Assembly: GCF_029227915.1 (NCBI RefSeq)
Contig: NC_079884.1
Span: 16,120,001 to 16,184,000 of the forward strand
DNA from: Hydractinia symbiolongicarpus
Taxonomy: Eukaryota; Cnidaria; Hydrozoa; Anthoathecata; Hydractiniidae
Length of the DNA stretch: 64,000 nucleotides
Direction of reading: 5' to 3'
The notes below the pieces were generated by a model. It searched no databases, was not told where the DNA came from, and saw nothing but the letters and a program-made list of their open reading frames with translations. The position numbers were made by a program, and so were the translations under genes. Below, one piece after another: positions 59,322 to 64,000 of the stretch (within the stretch, counting starts at the first letter, position 1; the number at the start of each line of letters is the position of its first letter).

Positions 59322-59435
59322 GGCAAAGCAGGTTAGACCTAAAAATATACAAAATAAATAGCAACGTTTAAGTTTGATGGTGAAACAGTAAAGGTGGAAG
59401 CTTTATGTGGTTGTGCTCAGCCACATAAACAAATG

Positions 59436-59705
59436 GACAAACTGCGACAAGAAGCTAAAGCCTTAGGTCTCAAAGGGTACTCTACGTTGAAGCGAATATA
59501 CCTTGTTGAAGCCATACGCAAAGTCAAGTATAAGGATGCGTCGACACAAACGGACGGACCGTACTGCAAGCCTTGTGCTAAAATTGCATGGGAGAAAAAT
59601 CTTGAACAATATTTGAGGGATCTCGCTAAAAAACAGCGACGTGTCGTACATGATGGCGACTTGCTCATAGATCAAGATACGGGAGAAGTGATCGAAATTG
59701 TGTAG
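59436..59705 (+). CDS. SAP-like small protein of Polinton 2
   Basis: From the first in-frame ATG (59436) about 90 residues: MDKLRQEAKALGLKGYSTLK then RIYLVEAIRKV matches the helix-extended-helix pattern of SAP DNA-binding domains. A second part has CKPCAKIAWEKNLEQYLRDL and the end DTGEVIEIV. The frame is open upstream to a TAA near 59352 and contains ALCGCAQPHK, so the true start could be non-ATG or spliced. The stop TAG is at 59703-59705 and a hairpin begins two bases later. DNA binding is inferred. Confidence 0.55.
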   Translation, partial: DKLRQEAKALGLKGYSTLKRIYLVEAIRKVKYKDASTQTDGPYCKPCAKIAWEKNLEQYLRDLAKKQRRVVHDGDLLIDQDTGEVIEIV

Positions 59706-59707
59706 GT

Positions 59708-59737
59708 GATCTAGTGTTTTGAATAATACACTAGATC
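59708..59737. terminator. Hairpin at convergent gene junction (element 2)
   Basis: GATCTAGTGT (59708-59717) pairs with ACACTAGATC (59728-59737) around a 10-base loop. It lies 2 bases after the plus-strand stop and 22 bases beyond the minus-strand stop at 59760. It is the positional match of the hairpins at 24633-24707 in element 1. Confidence 0.65.
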
Positions 59738-59759
59738 TACGAATAAGCAGGTGGACACT

Positions 59760-60401
59760 CTAAGTAGTGCTGACATACTGCGCAGATTGAAGTTTTTTCA
59801 TAAGCTCCTCTTTGGCCTCCTCACGCCCCTTTGCGACAAGCTGCTGTCGCTCCCGATCATTGATGGAATCTACGATCTTTCTCGTTCGTTGTCGGACCTG
59901 CTCCTTCAGCAACATGTAGCGTTGCTTCTCCTGCATGATTAGGGTGAACTCATAATCACTAATCACACCGTTCTCCACAGCCTTTGAGATGAGGTCGACA
60001 ACGGAGTTCAACTTAGTCTCTGCTAAGAGTCTGATGCCCCCATGCTTCTTTGACTTAACGTCTAGCCTCTTCCCCGCATTCCGTAAACCTGCCTGCCCTA
60101 GTCCTACAGCGATCGTGATACCACCCATCGCCACAGCTAGTGGTACACCTATTCCGGACAGCATACTACCAATCCCAACACCTGAAGTTATAATACGTAC
60201 AGCTAGCAATCCATGATCAGTGAATCTAACCCACGTACCATGCATCTTGAACTTTTTGTAGAGTTTGTCACGCTCTTTGATCTCACCACGCAAGTACTGT
60301 TCCATCTCCTCGATCTTCTTGAGTCTGTATACCTGACTTTCTTCAGGCTCATGCTCAGGCGCACTCGGTAAGCTCGGATATAACTTCATTATATCACTCA
60401 T
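59760..60401 (-). CDS. Polinton small hydrophobic protein, intact
   Basis: 213 residues starting MSDIMKLYPSLPSAPEHEPE. Layout: a charged N-terminal helix (YRLKKIEEMEQYLRGEIKER), a long Gly-rich hydrophobic region around residues 65-105 (LLAVRIITSGVGIGS, GVPLAVAMGGITIAVG), then a charged helical C-terminal half (KHGGIRLLAETKLNSVVDLI, EKQRYMLLKEQVRQRTRKIV). It follows the penton gene on the same strand with only 2 bases between stop and start. Function unknown; a minor virion or membrane protein is possible. The element 1 copy is frameshifted. Confidence 0.72.
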   Translation of the reverse strand: MSDIMKLYPSLPSAPEHEPEESQVYRLKKIEEMEQYLRGEIKERDKLYKKFKMHGTWVRFTDHGLLAVRIITSGVGIGSMLSGIGVPLAVAMGGITIAVGLGQAGLRNAGKRLDVKSKKHGGIRLLAETKLNSVVDLISKAVENGVISDYEFTLIMQEKQRYMLLKEQVRQRTRKIVDSINDRERQQLVAKGREEAKEELMKKLQSAQYVSTT

Positions 60402-60403
60402 CT

Positions 60404-61075
60404 TTATTCTATGAGTAAATGCATCGTAATTCCGACGAACGAAACGTTCTTTTCATGATGATATTCGTCCGTCAGCATGAACTCCAGTCTGTCTGTTGAG
60501 CCTTTCAAAGGAAGGTAGATTGGAGTGTCAAAATTCCATGTAAGCATGTTTCCCCATGCGTTTAACTTTTTGGTGGGAAGCAAAGCAAGAATTTTTGATT
60601 TCTTCCCATCCAGTAGGCAATCGTCTTCATCCAGCTGGGGGCAAACGAGTCTCAATCTTTGGTACACGTCAGTTTTGTAGAAGCTGTCATAGTCGCCTTT
60701 GGTAAAGTACTTTTTTGCAGGGTCGTAGGGTAGCCCCATAAGCTCCTGCAGTTTTCGATGGATTACCACAGTATACCCGTCACTAACCCTAAGCCTGCAG
60801 AGTCCATTTTTTAGTACAAACAATTTGATCTTGTCCCCTGCCTGACTGTTGACGATGGTTGCCAAATCCTCTATCCTGTATAGACCGTTCATAATTTCAA
60901 TTCTAGTCTCTGTCTGATCAGGCCCTGTCCTACGAATGACAAAATCATTGTCACTGTAAATGTTCAGCCATACGGGCCTGATACTGATCGATTTCAGGGC
61001 AATTCTCGTGTCCTGCCCCAGGTAATCGTCAAAAATCGTAGGCTTCTCTATATCCGTGACATACAGCTGTCTCAT
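60404..61075 (-). CDS. Polinton penton (minor capsid) protein, intact
   Basis: 223 residues from the ATG at 61075 (MRQLYVTDIEKPTIFDDYLG). The strand-rich pattern fits the single-jelly-roll penton that plugs capsid vertices: ALKSISIRPVWLNIY, RIEIMNGLYRIEDLATIVNS, VSDGYTVVIHRKLQELMGLP, a C-terminal NFDTPIYLPLKGSTDRLEFM and VSFVGITMHLLIE. I chose 61075 over an upstream in-frame ATG at 61102 because the matching element 1 gene starts here and the opposing gene starts at 61095, leaving a 19-base divergent spacer. It is placed among the capsid genes, as expected. Confidence 0.78.
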   Translation of the reverse strand: MRQLYVTDIEKPTIFDDYLGQDTRIALKSISIRPVWLNIYSDNDFVIRRTGPDQTETRIEIMNGLYRIEDLATIVNSQAGDKIKLFVLKNGLCRLRVSDGYTVVIHRKLQELMGLPYDPAKKYFTKGDYDSFYKTDVYQRLRLVCPQLDEDDCLLDGKKSKILALLPTKKLNAWGNMLTWNFDTPIYLPLKGSTDRLEFMLTDEYHHEKNVSFVGITMHLLIE

Positions 61076-61094
61076 GTTTATTCTGAAAGAAAAG

Positions 61095-62219
61095 ATGAGC
61101 ATTTACTCATACAACCCGAAAGCAACGTATGCACCCAACCATGGGAGATATTTGGAGAGACTTAAGGATCTTTCAGTGCAGAACATCGTTATTGATACTC
61201 AAGGGTCCTCGTTCAGGGTGAAATTTCCAGACATCTTTGTCGACTATGAATTCTATTCTGGCACTAGCGGGCTAGTGAAGGAGTGGAACAGCCACCCTTT
61301 CAGTCTCTGGTCCACTCAACTTAATTTTGCTACCTACTGTGCAACATCTGCTTGTGGTATTTCCATGCAGCGTCTTACCTCCGAGTTGCCTATGGTTCGT
61401 GCCGTGTATCGATTTCACGCCTATTTTCAAATCCGTAAAATTCTATCGGAGCTTGACATTTTTCTACCGGGCTCAGTTAGATTTCGACGTCTAAACAACC
61501 CGTTCAACAAACAAAAACTCCAGCAACTGGCTCGCGAGTTTGGAGTACCTGGCGGTGAGCAGGAGTGGAGAAACGAAACCATCTTCAATAGTTGGCAACT
61601 TCATCGCAAAGATTATCCTGGTTCAGGCCCTAGCTATCTTGACAAGGACTCGTGGAGTCGCTGGATCATTGAAAAATCCCAGGGCCTCACTCGTATTGGT
61701 ATTGAACGGCTATCCCGAAGCGTGCGCTTCTATGCCTACCTAATTCTCGAAAGCCAGGCAAATGCAAGATCTGGAATCATTGGAAACCAAGGCAGCGCAA
61801 TTGATGCTCAACGCCTGATAATTAGACCTACCGACACGAGTAAGGAAATTGCTGAATTTCAAAATGTGCTGAAATATGCACGGTCCAAGGTGGATTTTAG
61901 TGTTGCTCATGGCGTCTATATGATCCCAAGTGACATGAGCCTTCATATTGGAAATGTTGTGAATTTCACGAACAAAATTTTGATTAGCAAGGATTATTTT
62001 TCAATCGGTATAAATCCGAAGATTAACGCGAAGCAGGCTGACATCATTATTAAGTGCCGCCCTCCACAGGTGAGCCGCGTCATCCCTAAACCTGAGAAGC
62101 ACAGGGTGGAGACTGCGCTAGCAATAGAGGCCGAAAAACACGATGACATCAAAGTTGGCTTAATTACAATGGGAGTATTATCGATCCTAATGTACATTTG
62201 GTTGAAGATAAAAGTCTAG
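61095..62219 (+). CDS. Conserved Polinton protein with C-terminal membrane anchor, intact
   Basis: 374 residues from the ATG at 61095 (MSIYSYNPKATYAPNHGRYL). Notable stretches: FATYCATSACGIS, a conserved middle (GSGPSYLDKDSWSRWIIEKS, GLTRIGIERLSRSVRFYAYL), YARSKVDFSVAHGVYM, NFTNKILISKDYF and a final membrane segment (VGLITMGVLSILMYIWLKI). The family recurs in cnidarian Polintons, as far as I recall, without a known function; with a single anchor and a position between penton and capsid it may be a virion membrane protein. The stop TAG (62217-62219) lies inside the left arm of a hairpin. Confidence 0.72.
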   Translation: MSIYSYNPKATYAPNHGRYLERLKDLSVQNIVIDTQGSSFRVKFPDIFVDYEFYSGTSGLVKEWNSHPFSLWSTQLNFATYCATSACGISMQRLTSELPMVRAVYRFHAYFQIRKILSELDIFLPGSVRFRRLNNPFNKQKLQQLAREFGVPGGEQEWRNETIFNSWQLHRKDYPGSGPSYLDKDSWSRWIIEKSQGLTRIGIERLSRSVRFYAYLILESQANARSGIIGNQGSAIDAQRLIIRPTDTSKEIAEFQNVLKYARSKVDFSVAHGVYMIPSDMSLHIGNVVNFTNKILISKDYFSIGINPKINAKQADIIIKCRPPQVSRVIPKPEKHRVETALAIEAEKHDDIKVGLITMGVLSILMYIWLKIKV

Positions 62220-62242
62220 TGTGTTTTGATCAACACATTAGA
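62215..62242. terminator. Hairpin at convergent gene junction, overlapping a stop codon (element 2)
   Basis: TCTAGTGTGTT (62215-62225) pairs with AACACATTAGA (62232-62242), one G-T pair, loop TTGATC. The stop TAG of the gene before it is part of the stem. A second, GC-rich compound hairpin follows at 62262-62286 (GCGGA and GGGC pairing with GCCC and TCCGC). The matching junction in element 1 (27076) has a hairpin of different sequence. Confidence 0.65.
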
Positions 62243-62300
62243 TAGCCTAGCGGCCGTGTCAGCGGAAGGGCAAAGCCCGTCTCCGCGGGAGCACCAATAT

Positions 62301-63583
62301 TTACGATAGTTTGCCTCTCTTCCCAACATATGCCACAACAAGAGCAGCAGCGGCAGCGATCGCCATGTATAGATGCTTGGCTACATATTCGACAACTTTT
62401 GCAGCCACTCTGAAAAAGAACGAGACAACCGTGCCAATAATCCCTGGTAGCGCCGCACCTGCCTTACCTGCCAGGTATTTCAAAAATTTTCCAAGCCTTT
62501 CTAGTTGTTTTTGTATAAAGCCCTTCCCTGCGGCACTTCCTCCTGCGCCTGTTGCGGAACCTCCACCTGTAACTGCGAGTACGATGGTGGAAATCAGTAG
62601 ACCAACAGCCGAGACGATGCTTGCTATAGTAATCCCTTGCTCCTTGAACAAGATTCTAAGCTTTTCAGCCAGAGATATATCGCCTTCTGCGATTTTCATC
62701 AGCGTTTCCTTAATAGATTTCAGTTGGCTCTGAATGTCAGATGATAATAAACCGTGTGCTTCTCGTAGTGCTTCCTTCTGATCTTGGAGTCGTTCTAGAT
62801 CTTCCCTAGCCTTTGCAATGTCTTCGTTCCAGATAGTTTGCTGTTCCTCTGATGTCGCAGACTGCGCTAGCAGTCCAGGTGTAGCTTTTTCGTCTCAAGC
62901 CTTTTCACCTTGGCTTCTGCTTTGGCGATCTCGCTGTCGTAGAAGATCATCTTGTTTTTCAAGTGCTTCAGGTTACCCCTTAGCGTTTAAAGCTCGAGGT
63001 TGAGCCCTCTTCTTTCACGCTCTGTGAAGGCTTCGCTGGCGCCAAAGGGAGTCTCTTCGATCAGGCTCTCCGTTTCATCAAGGACATTCTCGAGCAGCGG
63101 CATCATTTCGATATCATCGGCCTTCTCTTCAACGTGAACAATCTCGTTAAGGAGTTTCTGAGCCATTGCTTTACTGCCTTTGTTTGGTGTAGTATAGTCG
63201 GTAAGCCCCATGGCTCGCAAGCGATTTGTACCTAACCTCCTCCGTATCTCGGCAACGCTCCTTAATTCACCATGCCTTTTCGTGATCTCTATGCCATCGA
63301 AAAGAAGCTGGTTTCCTCGTGCCTCAAACTCGTTGTAATATCTCGCGATTGGCTGCCCCAGCTCCTCACCAAGGTGTTCGTAAAGATCGTCGACCTTTGA
63401 TTTTATAAGCTCTTCCTTTTGCCTTGTCGTGGTGTCTCGTGCTGAGACGCTAGGCGATTGACCCTGCTCTGGCTCTGGCGTTAGCGTGGAGCTGGCATCA
63501 GGCCTACTGAAAGATCCATTCTCGTCTGGAATGTTTTCCTCTGGCGTAAAGTCGTCTCCTTCGTATATTGGATTAACCGGCAT
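62301..63583 (-). pseudogene. Polinton coiled-coil/multi-pass membrane protein, one stop and one frameshift
   Basis: From the ATG at 63583 (MPVNPIYEGDDFTPEENIPD) the frame is open to a TAA at 62987-62989, where element 1 has a Gln codon. It continues in that frame until about 62885, where one base seems to be missing relative to element 1. The last part (62699-62301) is open in the new frame. Features match the element 1 copy: acidic Pro/Ser-rich head, long charged helix, then three hydrophobic stretches (IVSAVGLLISTIVLAV; LPGIIGTVVSFFF; LYMAIAAAAALVVAYV). Two small lesions in an otherwise clean element suggest recent decay. Confidence 0.7.
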
Positions 63584-63616
63584 TTATTTGAAACGAAAAT
63601 CAGCTAATAATAAAGC

Positions 63617-64000
63617 ATGAGTAACATATTCGGAACTAAGCTCGATCCCTACGCGGAGATTAAAACAATGATGGCTATGAAAGGGAAGAAGCAGCGTGTA
63701 AAAGTAACCCATGTGCCTAGTACGATTAATCAGAACGAGGACTTGTATGTTGACATTCCCAATATGGGACAGAACGATGTAATTTTTCCAGGCAGTATCA
63801 AACTACTTTTCGATCTTGAACTTATGGGGACAAACACGAAGCGTACCATCGTAAGCAATATAGGTAAATCCTTGGTGCAAAATCTTCATATCACTTTGAA
63901 TGGCAACGAGGTGCAAAATATTAGCGACTACAGGGTGCTCGCTACCTACAAGGACCTATGGTTGCCCAAGTTTGATCGGGAAAACAACTTGATCCTAGAG
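63617..64000 (+). CDS. Polinton major capsid protein, N-terminal part (cut by window end)
   Basis: Open from the ATG at 63617 (MSNIFGTKLDPYAEIKTMMA) to the last base of the window. It shows the same start signature as the element 1 capsid: VPNMGKNDVI there is IPNMGQNDVI here, followed by LLFDLEL, TIVSNIGKSLV, LNGNEV and DLWLPKFDREN. No damage is seen in these 128 codons. Its start faces the coiled-coil gene start at 63583, a 33-base divergent spacer. The double-jelly-roll assignment rests on family motifs. Confidence 0.78.
   Translation, partial: MSNIFGTKLDPYAEIKTMMAMKGKKQRVKVTHVPSTINQNEDLYVDIPNMGQNDVIFPGSIKLLFDLELMGTNTKRTIVSNIGKSLVQNLHITLNGNEVQNISDYRVLATYKDLWLPKFDRENNLILE

Larger units (their letters stand above)
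58930..64000. mobile_element. Polinton/Maverick element 2, left part, runs off the window
   Basis: Has the same gene order and direction as element 1: hydrophobic protein (-), penton (-), anchored structural-type protein (+), coiled-coil membrane protein (-), capsid (+, cut by the window end). Before these it carries three small plus-strand genes (58943, 59154, 59436) that element 1 lacks. Most frames are open, but the coiled-coil gene has a stop and a frameshift, so this copy has begun to decay. The left terminal repeat could not be placed; 58930 is only the start of the gene-bearing part. Confidence 0.85.

Overview
The window looks like animal, probably cnidarian, nuclear DNA. Evidence: AT-rich sequence, spliced genes with GT-AG introns, a recognisable metazoan spindle gene (ASPM), a secreted Frizzled-CRD plus SUEL-lectin protein, and several classes of eukaryotic transposon including two Polinton/Maverick-type elements. 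The phylum is inferred from gene content and repeat style; no species is claimed.

Layout. 1.6-2.3 kb (+): a single-exon Ras-family GTPase. 4.2-23.4 kb (+): the whole ASPM (abnormal spindle) gene, which I model as 26 exons whose splice phases all agree, giving about 2,905 residues; one exon of about 4.86 kb holds nearly all the IQ repeats. 24.6-37.6 kb: a decayed Polinton/Maverick (element 1) with major capsid, penton, integrase, packaging ATPase, protein-primed DNA polymerase B and accessory genes, broken by many stops and frameshifts and cut at its right end by a foldback repeat. 37.7-41.1 kb: intergenic DNA with short repeats. 41.1-43.5 kb (-): a four-exon gene for a secreted protein with one Frizzled cysteine-rich domain and three SUEL-type lectin-like domains. 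46.5-54.8 kb (-): an eight-exon gene for an 881-residue putative nuclear regulator with a GATA-like zinc knuckle and a Gln-rich C-terminus; one intron carries a 1.36 kb Harbinger-like element with an internal 53-bp minisatellite. 56.2 kb: a LINE 3-prime end. 58.9-64.0 kb: the left part of a second Polinton (element 2), related to element 1 but clearly diverged, mostly open, running off the window edge.

How the parts relate. The host genes are independent loci. Within the Polintons the genes are compact and form divergent pairs (19-33 bp between start codons) and convergent pairs. The convergent junctions, and several same-strand gene boundaries, carry a small hairpin right at or just after the stop codons. 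At equivalent junctions the two elements keep a hairpin although the stem sequences differ. This structure-without-sequence conservation is the most interesting signal I see, and it recalls the hairpin-guided 3-prime end formation described in mimivirus and its virophage.

Limits: intron boundaries come from reading splice sites, phase and homology by eye; Polinton outer limits and terminal repeats could not be fixed; homology statements rest on remembered family motifs, not searches.
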